The notes under the pieces are model-generated. The model made no database searches and had not been told where the DNA came from. It was given only the letters and a program-made list of their open reading frames with translations. Of a stretch of DNA of 64,000 bases, positions 24,956-33,707 are shown one piece after another; the first letter of the stretch is position 1; each line of letters starts with the position of its first letter. The position numbers and the translations under genes are program-made. The stretch is from Desulfitobacterium sp050251735. GTDB taxonomy: Bacteria; Bacillota; Desulfitobacteriia; Desulfitobacteriales; Desulfitobacteriaceae. The stretch is taken from contig JBFWMF010000006.1 of the NCBI GenBank assembly GCA_050251735.1, positions 1 to 64,000 on the forward strand, given 5' to 3'.

Positions 24956-25951
24956 ATGTTCAAAAAGAAAGTTCTCGCGGCAATCGTTAGCTTAGGTTTA
25001 GTTTTTAGTTTAGCCGGATGCGGACAGACTAGCGCACCTAAGGACCAAACTTCAGCTAATCCACCGGTAGAAAAGCTCAGCGGTAGCGTTATCGTCGATG
25101 GTTCCGGTACTGTATACCCCCTCATGGCTCATATTGCTGAAAATTATATGACCGAAAAGCAACCGGATGTCAGTGTTCAAGTTGGACGCGCAGGATCCAG
25201 TGCTGGATTTAAAAAGTTCATCCCCGGCGAAACTGACCTGTCTAATGCATCCAGAAAAATTAAAGGTTCTGAAGTAGAAGAACTCAAAGCTAAAGGTCTG
25301 GAAATGGGCGCCAATGTTATGGAAGTCAAACTCGCTTATGACGGACTGACCGTTGTAATCAACAAAGATAACACTTGGGCAAAAGAAATGACTAAAGACG
25401 AAGTTATTAAGATGTTTACTTCTAAAGCAGTAAAAGCAGATGACAAAGTTCTTTGGTCTGATATTCGTACCGATTGGCCGAAAGAAGAAGTTAAATTCTA
25501 TGGACCAAACGAAAATCATGGAACCTATGAATTCTTCTATGAAAACATCCTCGAGAAAAAAGATCTTGTTTCTTCCGTTAACTTGCAACAAGAATATTCC
25601 ACTCTGGTTGATTTAGTTTCTCAAGACAAGAACTCCATTGCTTTCTTTGGTTATGGATACTATGCTAGCAACACCGACAAATTACAAGCTGTAGCAATTG
25701 ATTTTGGTAAAGGTGCGGTTGCTCCTAGACTAGAAACAATCGGAGAAGACCTCGGTTATGCAGGATTTACAAGACTTGTTTATACCTACTTGAACCTGAA
25801 CTTTGCTAAAGAAAAACCACAAGTCCTTGATTTTGCTAAATTCGTAGTTTCCCCGGAAGGCGCTGCAAAATTAGCTGCAGATAACGGATTTGCTCCCCTA
25901 CCTGAATCAGTTTATGCAGAGTACACCGCAGCTTTAGAAGCAGTTAAGTAA
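24956..25951 (+). CDS. pstS: Phosphate-binding lipoprotein PstS
   Basis: The extracellular phosphate receptor of the Pst transporter. It starts at ATG 24956, eight bases after AGGAGGG, and has a lipoprotein signal peptide with lipobox LAGC, so the mature protein starts at Cys22. The phosphate-binding loops are VDGSGTVYPL, GRAGSSAGFKKF and the DLSNASR strand. Total length is 331 residues. The Thr/Ser-rich loops resemble the PstS form rather than the sulfate-binding relatives. It is the first gene of pstSCAB, under a likely Pho box. A hairpin between pstS and pstC may raise pstS expression over the membrane parts. Confidence 0.95.
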   Translation: MFKKKVLAAIVSLGLVFSLAGCGQTSAPKDQTSANPPVEKLSGSVIVDGSGTVYPLMAHIAENYMTEKQPDVSVQVGRAGSSAGFKKFIPGETDLSNASRKIKGSEVEELKAKGLEMGANVMEVKLAYDGLTVVINKDNTWAKEMTKDEVIKMFTSKAVKADDKVLWSDIRTDWPKEEVKFYGPNENHGTYEFFYENILEKKDLVSSVNLQQEYSTLVDLVSQDKNSIAFFGYGYYASNTDKLQAVAIDFGKGAVAPRLETIGEDLGYAGFTRLVYTYLNLNFAKEKPQVLDFAKFVVSPEGAAKLAADNGFAPLPESVYAEYTAALEAVK

Positions 25952-25971
25952 ACGACTTTTGTTTTAGGGTT

Positions 25972-26005
25972 TTAGGGTGGGAATTCAATTAAATTCCCAT
26001 CCTAA
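25972..26005 (+). terminator. Partial terminator/processing hairpin between pstS and pstC
   Basis: TTAGGGTGGGAATT (25972-25985) pairs with AATTCCCATCCTAA (25992-26005), with one G-U pair, followed by AATTTGTGTTT. Such hairpins after a binding-protein gene commonly protect or enrich its mRNA. Confidence 0.62.
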
Positions 26006-26043
26006 AATTTGTGTTTATAGAAGAATGTCGCAGAGGTGAAGAT

Positions 26044-26967
26044 ATGGATGATAAAACAAAGGTAAGAGATATAATCCGAAAGAACATTTCAACAAAAAGG
26101 CAGACTTCCGACAAAGTCATGCCGAGCTTCTTTTTGTTAATGGCTTCAGTATCGGTTATAACCACTCTTGGCATTATCGCGGTCTTGGTCATGGATGCTT
26201 CAAAATTTTTCAGTGCAGTTCCCTTAGCGGAGGTATTTAGCACAAAATTAGCTCCCCTAAGTGCAAACCCTTCCTATGGTATATTGCCTTTGATAACCGG
26301 AACCCTAATGACGACAATCATTGCCATGATCGTTGCTGTACCGATCGGGCTTGCAGCAGCGATTTACTTAAGTCAATTTGCCTCAGATAGGTTGCGCAGA
26401 TTTTTGAAACCTATGATGGAGATTCTAGCGGGTATTCCAACCATCGTGTATGGTTTTTTTGCCTATTCTTTTGTAACTCCTTTGCTGATGAATGTGATTC
26501 CATCTCTCCAAGCTAAAAACGCTTTGAGCCCGGGAATTGTCATGGGAATTATGATTATTCCGATGGTAGCTTCCTTGTCAGAGGATGCGATGAACTCAGT
26601 GCCGGAGATCATGCGGGAAGGTGCATTGGGTTTGGGAGCAACAAAGCTGGAAACGACTTTCAATGTTGTTATACCTGCCGCTATCTCTGGAATTATGGCT
26701 TCCATTGTCTTGGGGATATCGAGAGCAATCGGCGAGACCATGATTGTTACCATTGCGAGTGGAAGCTCTAAGAATTTTACCCTTGATATTACGCAATCCA
26801 TGCAGACCATGACCGCTTACATTGTCGAATTTACGAGCGGAGATGCAGGTAGCGGAACACTAGGGTACTACAGTCTCTATGCCGTGGGATTATTGCTATT
26901 TGTCTTTACCTTGCTGATTAACCTCCTAGCCCAGTATATATCCCGTAAATACAGAGAGGTGTATTGA
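26044..26967 (+). CDS. pstC: Phosphate ABC transporter permease PstC
   Basis: A 307-residue membrane subunit with six helices. The permease signature GALGLGATKLETTFNVVIPA, followed by AISGIMAS and the SRAIGETM helix, contacts PstB. ATG 26044 lies four bases after GAGGTGA. The stop overlaps the pstA start region. It pairs with PstA to form the phosphate channel in the cytoplasmic membrane. Confidence 0.95.
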   Translation: MDDKTKVRDIIRKNISTKRQTSDKVMPSFFLLMASVSVITTLGIIAVLVMDASKFFSAVPLAEVFSTKLAPLSANPSYGILPLITGTLMTTIIAMIVAVPIGLAAAIYLSQFASDRLRRFLKPMMEILAGIPTIVYGFFAYSFVTPLLMNVIPSLQAKNALSPGIVMGIMIIPMVASLSEDAMNSVPEIMREGALGLGATKLETTFNVVIPAAISGIMASIVLGISRAIGETMIVTIASGSSKNFTLDITQSMQTMTAYIVEFTSGDAGSGTLGYYSLYAVGLLLFVFTLLINLLAQYISRKYREVY

Positions 26968-27860
26968 TGATGAGTCATGAAATACCAAGGATAAAAATTG
27001 ATAGCAAGCTCATTGAAAAAAGAATATTATTAAATAACATTTTTAAGTATATTTTCTCCTTTTCAACCGTATTCTCTATCTTGGTATTGGGAGTTCTCTT
27101 ATACGAAGTTGGGGCGGATAGTATTGGCTGGCTTGACCTACAATTCCTGACGAGCAATCTTTCTATATTTCCTCATAAAGCCGGAATATACGGAGCAATC
27201 ATTGGTACAATATTGATGATGCTCATTGTTATCCCCGTAACGACGTTATTGGGTGTTTCGACAGCCATATATCTGGAAGAATACGCTAAAAAGGGTAGAC
27301 TTCAGTATTTCATCAATGTTAATATCTCTAATCTTGCCAGTGTTCCTTCCGTTATCTTTGGACTCCTCGGTTTAACCTTGTTTGGCAGACTTATGAATCT
27401 GGGATCGAGCATTTTAGCTGGAGGCCTTACCATGTCTCTTTTAGTACTGCCAATCGTCGTTGTTGCCGCTCAAGAAGCTATAAGAGCCGTGCCTGGATTT
27501 TTAAGGGAGGCCTCTTATGCGATGGGTGCTGATAAATGGACCACCGTGCGTAAGGTTGTACTCCCCGTGGCTTTGCCGGGAATTTTGACCGGCACGATTT
27601 TGGCAATGTCCAGAGCCATTGGCGAAACAGCTCCTTTAGTTGTCTTAGGAATCCCGACTCTAATCATGAAAATTCCTTCTTCATTGATGGATGATTTTAC
27701 CGTTTTACCGATCCAGATTTATTATTGGACACTGGATGCCGTACTAAAACCGGAATACGCTAATCTAGCGGCGGCCACTATCGTCGTCTTGCTCATAATC
27801 CTGTTCCTCATGAACTCAGTAGCGATTATCATTCGAAACAAATTCCAACAAAGATTCTAA
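26967..27860 (+). CDS. pstA: Phosphate ABC transporter permease PstA
   Basis: The second channel subunit, 297 residues and about six helices. AVPGFLREASYAMGADKWTT and then VRKVVLPVALPG form the coupling loop, and SRAIGETAPLVVLG is typical of PstA. ATG 26967 shares one base with the pstC stop and follows GAGAGGTG by six bases. The TTG at 26964 and the ATG at 26970 are alternatives with little effect on the product. It is cotranscribed with pstC and pstB. Confidence 0.95.
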   Translation: MMSHEIPRIKIDSKLIEKRILLNNIFKYIFSFSTVFSILVLGVLLYEVGADSIGWLDLQFLTSNLSIFPHKAGIYGAIIGTILMMLIVIPVTTLLGVSTAIYLEEYAKKGRLQYFINVNISNLASVPSVIFGLLGLTLFGRLMNLGSSILAGGLTMSLLVLPIVVVAAQEAIRAVPGFLREASYAMGADKWTTVRKVVLPVALPGILTGTILAMSRAIGETAPLVVLGIPTLIMKIPSSLMDDFTVLPIQIYYWTLDAVLKPEYANLAAATIVVLLIILFLMNSVAIIIRNKFQQRF

Positions 27861-27874
27861 CAGGAGGAATTTAA

Positions 27875-28654
27875 TTGACGAACACAATAAGTAAGGAAGA
27901 ACATGTTGTATTTGATGTTAAAGGGCTTAACTTATGGTATGGTGAGAATCAAGCGCTTAAGAACATCAATTTAGAAATTGAAAATAATAAAGTGACTGCA
28001 ATCATTGGCCCTTCCGGCTGCGGAAAGTCGACGTTCATCAAGACGTTGAACAGAATGATTGAAAATGTCCCTAGTGTTAAAACGACTGGTGAAATCATTT
28101 ACCAAGGGCAAGATATTTTTGATAAATCGGTGCGTGTGGAAGAGCTTCGGACTAAGGTTGGCATGGTTTTCCAAAAACCAAACCCCTTTCCAAAGTCAGT
28201 TTTTGCCAATGTAGTCTATGGCCCAAGAATCCATGGTATTAAGGATAAGAAAATGCTCATGGAAATCGCTGAGAAAAGCTTGCGCGATGCGGCTCTGTGG
28301 GATGAAGTAAAGGATCGCTTAAATGATAATGCCTATGGACTGTCTGGCGGGCAGCAACAACGCCTGTGTATCGCCAGATGTTTAGCAGTACAGCCTGATG
28401 TCATTTTGATGGATGAACCCACTTCGGCACTGGATCCGATTGCAACTTATAAGATTGAAGAACTCATGGAAAGTTTAAAGAAAGACTACACGATAGCCAT
28501 CGTAACGCACTCGATGCAACAAGCGGCCAGGATATCTGACGAAACAGCATTCTTCCTCATGGGCGATCTTATCGAGTTCGATAAGACGACGGAGATTTTC
28601 TCTAATCCTAAAGATAAGCGAACTGAGGATTATATTACCGGAAGAATAGGTTAA
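27875..28654 (+). CDS. pstB: Phosphate ABC transporter ATPase PstB
   Basis: A 259-residue ABC ATPase powering phosphate uptake. Walker A is GPSGCGKST (near 46-54), the Q-loop lies in VFQKPNPFPKSVF, which is specific to PstB, the signature is LSGGQQQR, and Walker B is VILMDEPTSALDP with the H-loop in VTHSMQQA. The start is TTG 27875, six bases after AGGAGGA. It closes the operon and is followed by a strong terminator. In other bacteria PstB with PhoU signals phosphate status. Confidence 0.96.
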   Translation: MTNTISKEEHVVFDVKGLNLWYGENQALKNINLEIENNKVTAIIGPSGCGKSTFIKTLNRMIENVPSVKTTGEIIYQGQDIFDKSVRVEELRTKVGMVFQKPNPFPKSVFANVVYGPRIHGIKDKKMLMEIAEKSLRDAALWDEVKDRLNDNAYGLSGGQQQRLCIARCLAVQPDVILMDEPTSALDPIATYKIEELMESLKKDYTIAIVTHSMQQAARISDETAFFLMGDLIEFDKTTEIFSNPKDKRTEDYITGRIG

Positions 28655-28659
28655 AATGA

Positions 28660-28706
28660 AATGACCTTGGTGGAAAGTGAATAACTTTCTGCCAAGGTCA
28701 TTTTTT
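28660..28706 (+). terminator. Terminator of pstSCAB
   Basis: AATGACCTTGG (28660-28670) pairs with CCAAGGTCATT (28692-28702), with an inner AAAGT/ACTTT stem, and then TTTTTT. A second hairpin, GAAAGTATA with TATACTTTC, follows at 28716-28742. Confidence 0.92.
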
Positions 28707-28863
28707 ATACTTTCAGAAAGTATAACTTCGTTCTATACTTTCCTCTAGCATAAGGGCAACCAACGACTTCGCCTTTCTGGATGCATATTCAAAAGACACG
28801 GCGAAGCCGGGTTTTCTTTAACACAGGATTAACCCATGTTTGTCACCTGCCTTTTGTTACTAT

Positions 28864-29130
28864 CTAATCCCTCTCTTGGAGGGTCACCTTAATCATGTCG
28901 CCAGGTTGTTTGCCGATCTTTGCCCGAATATCTTTGCGAATCCCGATGATATGGCAAGGGGTTCTCATTTTGACCAGACTTCCCTTGTACACTTCGCCGT
29001 CGAAAGTTGCAGTAACAGCCACGCGGCCTTTTTTAAACTCCGCCTTCACATCGAAGGGTATTTCTACATAGGCTCCGTCGATATCCGGCACTTTTTTGAT
29101 CACGGCTTCAAATTCATAGATCTTACCCAC
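28864..29130 (-). CDS. DUF1905-domain protein
   Basis: An 88-residue protein matching the DUF1905 family, a small beta-barrel of unknown function. It opens with YEFEAVIKKVPDIDGAYVEI and ends with IGKQPGDMIKVTLQER, both typical. The start is GTG 29130, six bases after GGGAGGT. It lies 17 bases downstream of a GIY-YIG gene on the same strand and is likely cotranscribed. No catalytic residues are apparent; a role in binding is possible but unproven. Confidence 0.72.
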   Translation of the reverse strand: MGKIYEFEAVIKKVPDIDGAYVEIPFDVKAEFKKGRVAVTATFDGEVYKGSLVKMRTPCHIIGIRKDIRAKIGKQPGDMIKVTLQERD

Positions 29131-29147
29131 AAAGTTACCTCCCTTAT

Positions 29148-29702
29148 TTAATAAGTATTTTTATCGCTGAAATGACCCTGGGATTGTCTGCAAAGGCAGC
29201 CGCTGTTCCTTTTGGCTAACCCTGGGCTGGTACATTTGCGGATCAAAAAGTTATCTTTTAAGTACAGCATAGCTGTTTCAACTCGAGAGCGGCTATTAAA
29301 TGGGCCATAATAGAACGCTGAATCGTCTTTCCGTTCCAGCACAATCTCCGGCTTAGGAAAGGTTTCAGCTGGGATTTTAATATAGACATAGTTTTGGTCG
29401 TTTTTCATCTGGCGATTATAACGTGGCTTGAGCTCTGTAATTGCTCGGCATTCCTCGAGGAGGGCGTCCAACTCCGTATCTAAAACCCGATGCTCAAAAT
29501 TCGTGATATGTCGAATCATTTCTTCTACTTTGGGATCCCGATTTTTTTCTGAGCGAAAATATTGGGTGACTCTGCTCCTGAGGTCTTTGGCTTTACCCAC
29601 ATAGATGTTATTACCTAAAGAATCCTTCATCAGATAGATTCCGGGTTTTTCTGGTAGGTGCTTTGCTTTTTCTTTCAACATTGATTTGCTGTTTAATGGC
29701 AT
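29148..29702 (-). CDS. GIY-YIG nuclease, UvrC N-terminal-like, short
   Basis: A 184-residue protein equal to the N-terminal endonuclease part of UvrC. PGIYLMKDSLGNNIYVGKA is the GIY-YIG core; Arg in LRSRVTQYF and Glu in ALLEECRAI are the catalytic pair. The following region (residues about 120-165) matches UvrC or Cho up to the SGCL cysteines, then diverges and stops at NTY, where relatives continue with a Cys-rich and C-terminal part. It lacks the UvrB-binding and second nuclease domains. It could be a Cho-like repair nuclease or a gene cut short at its 3' end. Confidence 0.78.
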   Translation of the reverse strand: MPLNSKSMLKEKAKHLPEKPGIYLMKDSLGNNIYVGKAKDLRSRVTQYFRSEKNRDPKVEEMIRHITNFEHRVLDTELDALLEECRAITELKPRYNRQMKNDQNYVYIKIPAETFPKPEIVLERKDDSAFYYGPFNSRSRVETAMLYLKDNFLIRKCTSPGLAKRNSGCLCRQSQGHFSDKNTY

Positions 29703-29949
29703 TCCAATACCCCAACCTCCCTATAAACACTTAATGTAAGTGACAATTATGAAAGAATTGCCTAATTCTCCCTCACCAGATATAATTTAGCTATTAGCAA
29801 TCTGAATCTTCAAGATACTTTGATTTCCGAAAGCACAACTTCCCCTCGAAGGCGAAGTTCCTGATGCACCCGGGACTTATTTTTCATGCCTATGGGATGC
29901 TGTGCCAGTTATTATAGAAGTCTGATATGCCGAGAAAGTAGGTCATTCT

Positions 29950-31023
29950 ATGTTCGATTCCCAAGATTGGAAACCACATTTCCTTGCCACGGGGGTAGGA
30001 AGTCTACCGTACGGAAATTCCATGACAGCTTTAGAACAAGTATGGAAAGCCGTACCTAAAGCACCCCATTGGCCACAACTTCCACAACTAGGAGTGGAGA
30101 GCTCCTTCGTCGGTCAATATTTAAAGGTGCTCGTGGATACAGGTTGTGTAGAAGGGTTTGAGCACCCCCGCTTTCAGGGTGAGGCTCCTGATTGGGCAGA
30201 TCGTATGGCTAGCTTCTATGAACGCTATCTGCAAGCAGAATCAGGAAATCAGGAGGCCCTAGAGGGATTCGGCTTCACTGCCGAGGGAGGATTTGGCTTC
30301 GATGAATTCTGCAAGAAACTTAAGCAAAATGGCCCCCAAGGAGCGCAAATCTTAAAAGGTCAGCTAAGCGGTTCTGTCACCCTTGGAATGCAAATTACCG
30401 ATCAAAACCGCAGAGCTGCTTACTATGATGAGTTTCAACGGGATATCCTTGTTAAGTCTTTGAGACTCCACGCTCGTTGGCAGACCAGAAAGTTAGCTCA
30501 GTTTGGATTACCTGTTTTGATGTCCATCGATGACCCTAGTCTTTATGGCTATGGTTCCTCAACCTATCTTACGTTGGATCGGAGCACCCTCGTAGGGGAT
30601 ATCAATGAAATCGCGGAAGGAATTCTCGATGAAGGTGGGATACCGGGTGTCCATGTATGCGCTGGAATGGATTGGACCCTGTTATTCGATTCCAAAATTA
30701 AGGTGGTTAACTTTGATGCCTATGAATACATGACAAGCATGGTTGTAGTAGCCGGGCAGCTAGAGGAGTTTCTCCAACGAGGCGGCATTCTATCTTGGGG
30801 CATTGTACCTACTTCCACAAAAGCTTGGCAAGAATCTGCTGAAAGTCTGAAAGAACGTCTTGAGACCAATATCAAGGAATTAGTCAGGCGAGGAGTTAAT
30901 GAAGAAAGATTGCGGTGCCAGAGTATGCTTACCCCAAGCTGTGGCACGGGTACGCTAAGTATCGGTTTGTCAGAAAGAATTTATGGGCTTTTGCAGGAAT
31001 TAAGCTCGGCATATACTCTCTAA
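29950..31023 (+). CDS. MetE/UROD-superfamily methyltransferase-like protein
   Basis: A 357-residue single-domain TIM-barrel protein resembling the C-terminal half of cobalamin-independent methionine synthase and the UROD-type corrinoid methyltransferases. It opens with ATGVGSLPY, has a zinc-type His-x-Cys in GVHVCAGMDW (about residue 236) and a further Cys in MLTPSCGTGTL (about 337), the three-ligand pattern of MetE. It lacks the MetE N-terminal domain. Short core-MetE proteins in some anaerobes take methyl from a corrinoid protein, so a link to the corrinoid genes downstream is tempting but unproven. No clear ribosome binding site is seen before ATG 29950. Confidence 0.68.
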   Translation: MFDSQDWKPHFLATGVGSLPYGNSMTALEQVWKAVPKAPHWPQLPQLGVESSFVGQYLKVLVDTGCVEGFEHPRFQGEAPDWADRMASFYERYLQAESGNQEALEGFGFTAEGGFGFDEFCKKLKQNGPQGAQILKGQLSGSVTLGMQITDQNRRAAYYDEFQRDILVKSLRLHARWQTRKLAQFGLPVLMSIDDPSLYGYGSSTYLTLDRSTLVGDINEIAEGILDEGGIPGVHVCAGMDWTLLFDSKIKVVNFDAYEYMTSMVVVAGQLEEFLQRGGILSWGIVPTSTKAWQESAESLKERLETNIKELVRRGVNEERLRCQSMLTPSCGTGTLSIGLSERIYGLLQELSSAYTL

Positions 31024-31117
31024 AACGCGCTCACCTATTTATCGTATTATTTCACACAGTACAGCGTTCCTGCAACTAGAGGATAATCAATGCAGATAAC
31101 CATGGGGAGGGAAGACT

Positions 31118-31363
31118 TTGTCTGGTAAGTATTCTTCCAGTAAAATTGAAGTGAACAAAGAGTCCAAAGAAAAAATGGTTTTAGCCATTAAAAACTATTT
31201 TTTAAAGGAACGAGATGAGGAATTAGGAGATTTAGCAGCGGGCTTTATTTTGGATTTTTTTATGGAAGAGATAGCACCTCCTATTTATAATCAAGGCGTT
31301 TATGATTCATATAGATATATGGAGGAAAGAGCAGAAGATTTATTAGGAATTATGAAAGATTAG
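31118..31363 (+). CDS. DUF2164-family protein
   Basis: An 81-residue acidic, mostly helical protein matching DUF2164 (YFLKERDEELGDLAAGFILD and then DFFMEEIAP, YNQGVYDS). No function is known for this family. The start is TTG 31118, seven bases after GGGGAGGG. It stands about 40 bases before the next gene on the same strand, so the two may be cotranscribed. No signal peptide or metal motif is visible. Confidence 0.72.
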   Translation: MSGKYSSSKIEVNKESKEKMVLAIKNYFLKERDEELGDLAAGFILDFFMEEIAPPIYNQGVYDSYRYMEERAEDLLGIMKD

Positions 31364-31404
31364 CTGAGGATGCAACTATAGAAAAAATAAAGAGGTGTTC
31401 TTTT

Positions 31405-31857
31405 GTGATTAGAGTCATTGCAGTTATCAAAGAGCGGCATAGAACATTAGGGTATCGCTTACTTGATGAGATTACCTCCACAGTTCAGGATATGGGGGCA
31501 GCTGGTGCGTTTGAATACATTAAGGAGCATGGATGTCGAAATGCCCATTTTAAAGGGGTAGCGTTGGTTGCCGATGAAGGCACGATAGAAATGCTGCCTG
31601 TCATTGACTCTCATACTAAAAGCTGTATAAAAAATGATAAATATATTATCGTGGGCACTTTTAAAGAGGGAGATCGGATTACTTCAATACGAGTAACCGA
31701 TTATTCGGGAAGCATTTCAGATATTGAAGTAAAGCAACTCATCATGTTAGAGGATAAAGGGTTTTGCAACGCAAGAGTGCAAAATGTGGGGGAAAAGAAG
31801 GCTATTAAACCTCTGGATTTGCCCTGGCCAGTCTTAAGGTGGACACCTGTAAAGTGA
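31405..31857 (+). CDS. Hypothetical protein
   Basis: I do not recognise this 150-residue protein. It starts at GTG 31405, seven bases after AGAGGTG. It looks soluble, alpha/beta, with an early SSTVQ-like helix region and two conserved-looking cysteines (CRNAHFKG and CIKNDKY) but no known motif, signal peptide or membrane helix. It follows the DUF2164 gene closely, and a hairpin terminator comes about 75 bases after the stop. Confidence 0.6.
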   Translation: MIRVIAVIKERHRTLGYRLLDEITSTVQDMGAAGAFEYIKEHGCRNAHFKGVALVADEGTIEMLPVIDSHTKSCIKNDKYIIVGTFKEGDRITSIRVTDYSGSISDIEVKQLIMLEDKGFCNARVQNVGEKKAIKPLDLPWPVLRWTPVK

Positions 31858-31930
31858 GGGATAATATGACCTTAGCACCCAATAATGGTGCTATTCCCGA
31901 GTAAAAACTGGGTTTGGACCTACTCCCTCT

Positions 31931-31976
31931 AAATAGGCCTCGACCTTATTATTTGGATAGCGGTCGAGGCCTATTT
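31931..31976 (+). terminator. Terminator after the hypothetical gene
   Basis: AAATAGGCCTCGACC (31931-31945) pairs perfectly with GGTCGAGGCCTATTT (31962-31976), a 15-base-pair stem. A smaller hairpin, TAGCACC with GGTGCTA, lies at 31873-31893. Confidence 0.75.
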
Positions 31977-32101
31977 CATACAACATTTCGTAGCAATTCA
32001 CCTAGGCTATATATTGCTGGCTTTATTAATACAGGCAATAACCTTACTCCCGTCTGTACAAAGTTATTATGATGTTAATTATTGATCGGAGGGGGCTGAC
32101 G

Positions 32102-32740
32102 ATGGAAACGAATTACCGAGTCGCCTATGATAAGTTCTGGCGGGATATAAAGAAACGAGAACCTGAAGGGATTGCTTCAACGCGAGCTGTATCTTATGAC
32201 GGAGATACAAAGCAATTTATGGCCATGTTTTTTGATCGAGAGATTATCGTAGATAGCAACTATGAAACAGTTTATCGGAAAATCGATGGGCATCATCTAG
32301 ATATAATGGATGCAATCATAGTGCTTAATTATTTAGCATATGCGCAGCCGTTATTAGAAGTAGAGTCTAGGTGGGTGAGTATCAAGGAAATACCCGGAGG
32401 GATGATTTTTTATTCAGCCTTTCTTAAGACAGCAATCGCACCATTGATCGAGGCCTTTGGCCATCAAGCTGAGTTCTTAAAAACTGTGGGAGCCTCCTTA
32501 GGAGGTCAACCAGCACACATGGGAAATTCTTCTGTTGTTTTTAAGGCATTTCCGGAGATCCCGGTAGGTGTGGTCATCTGGGAAGGGGATGAAGAGGTTA
32601 AAGCCAATGCCACAATTCTCTTTGATCCTTCAATAGAGCCCATGTTACATAGCGAAAGCATTATTGGCCTCGGGATTTCCTTAGCGGCTCAACTACATAA
32701 AAGGGCAGCTGGGTTTAAGTCAATACCTAGGACAACTTAG
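32102..32740 (+). CDS. DUF3786-family protein
   Basis: A 212-residue soluble protein that fits the DUF3786 family of anaerobes. Recognisable parts are LDIMDAIIVLNYLAYAQP, WVSIKEIPGGMIFYSAF and the late ALPL-like core IPVGVVIWEGDEE followed by ANATILFD. ATG 32102 lies behind GGAGGGGG; the frame is open upstream, but the ATGs at 32069/32072 have no site. No function is established for the family, although members often occur beside corrinoid or methyltransferase genes. It is followed 80 bases later by a GyrI-like gene. Confidence 0.66.
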   Translation: METNYRVAYDKFWRDIKKREPEGIASTRAVSYDGDTKQFMAMFFDREIIVDSNYETVYRKIDGHHLDIMDAIIVLNYLAYAQPLLEVESRWVSIKEIPGGMIFYSAFLKTAIAPLIEAFGHQAEFLKTVGASLGGQPAHMGNSSVVFKAFPEIPVGVVIWEGDEEVKANATILFDPSIEPMLHSESIIGLGISLAAQLHKRAAGFKSIPRTT

Positions 32741-32820
32741 GAAGCAGTTTGGTCAACACGATATTGTTACCTTAAGAGCGATGGTAGTGGAGATTGAATA
32801 TAGATAAGGGGCAAGAATTA

Positions 32821-33456
32821 ATGAAACTAGAATGGCGAAAGCAAGAAAAAGATTTGTATCTCCCTAAAGAGAAGCCTGTACTTATCACCGTTCCTCAACA
32901 AAAGTTCCTCATGATTCGAGGTCAAGGTAATCCTAACCAAGAAGATTTTGCTGAACGGGTGGCAGTGCTTTATTCTTTAGCCTATGCGGTCCGTATGATG
33001 CCTAAACAGGGCTATACCCCTGAAGGGTACACTGAGTACACAGTATATCCCTTGGAAGGGGTATGGGATCTGACAGAAACAGGGAGAAAGCTAGATACTC
33101 TTAATAAGGGTGAGCTAGTTTATACCATCATGATCAGACAGCCGGATTTTGTAACCAAAGAAGTGGTAGAGAGAGCCTTGGAAAGTGTAAGAAAAAAGAA
33201 ACCTCACCCATTACTGGATGAAGTCGTATTTGGCACCACCGAAGAAGGACTATCCATACAGATGCTCCATGTTGGTTCATATGATGATGAGCCGAGAAGC
33301 TTCGAACTCATGAAGGAATTTATTGAGAATAACAATCTGGAGAGAACAACCTTACTGCACAAAGAAATCTATCTGACCGATGCGAGAAAGGTCGAACCAG
33401 GGAAGTTAAAAACCGTTTTGAGATATTGGGTAAAGCCAAAGAACTTTTTACATTAA
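32821..33456 (+). CDS. GyrI-like small-molecule-binding protein
   Basis: A 211-residue protein of the stand-alone GyrI-like (SOUL/AraC-effector-like) fold. Marks are KFLMIRGQGNPNQEDFAERV near the start, LEGVWDL in the middle and MLHVGSYDDEPRSFELMKEF, then the closing KLKTVLRYWV. Relatives bind small hydrophobic or drug-like ligands; some relatives are hydrolases. ATG 32821 nine bases after AAGGGG is preferred to TTG 32794. The stop overlaps the stop of a response-regulator remnant on the other strand. Confidence 0.8.
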   Translation: MKLEWRKQEKDLYLPKEKPVLITVPQQKFLMIRGQGNPNQEDFAERVAVLYSLAYAVRMMPKQGYTPEGYTEYTVYPLEGVWDLTETGRKLDTLNKGELVYTIMIRQPDFVTKEVVERALESVRKKKPHPLLDEVVFGTTEEGLSIQMLHVGSYDDEPRSFELMKEFIENNNLERTTLLHKEIYLTDARKVEPGKLKTVLRYWVKPKNFLH

Positions 33457-33620
33457 CCAGCAAATTTATAACCCACACCCCAAACGGTCAGAACGTATTC
33501 GGGTCGACCGGGGTCTAACTCGATTTTTTCCCTTACTTTCCGTATAAAGACAGTGATCGTGCCAGAGTCTCCGAGATATCTTTCTCCCCACAAGTTGTCA
33601 AAGAGTTGTTGAAGAATATT
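33453..33620 (-). pseudogene. C-terminal remnant of an OmpR-family response regulator
   Basis: On the minus strand this stretch reads QQLFDNLWGERYLGDSGTIT, then VFIRKVREKIELDP and the end VWGVGYKFAG before a stop at 33453. That is the second half of an OmpR-type winged helix. Upstream of QQLF (beyond about 33620) the sequence turns into AT-rich DNA and the receiver domain and first winged-helix strands are absent. It resembles the fragment at 35161-35445 in protein sequence but clearly differs in DNA, so the two derive from different paralogues. Confidence 0.82.
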
Positions 33621-33707
33621 TTTATAGTTTTATAATTATTTTTTTGATAGAATCATGTCTGCAAATAGAATGAGACAGATATGAACGGCAGAAGAGGAGG
33701 ATTATGA

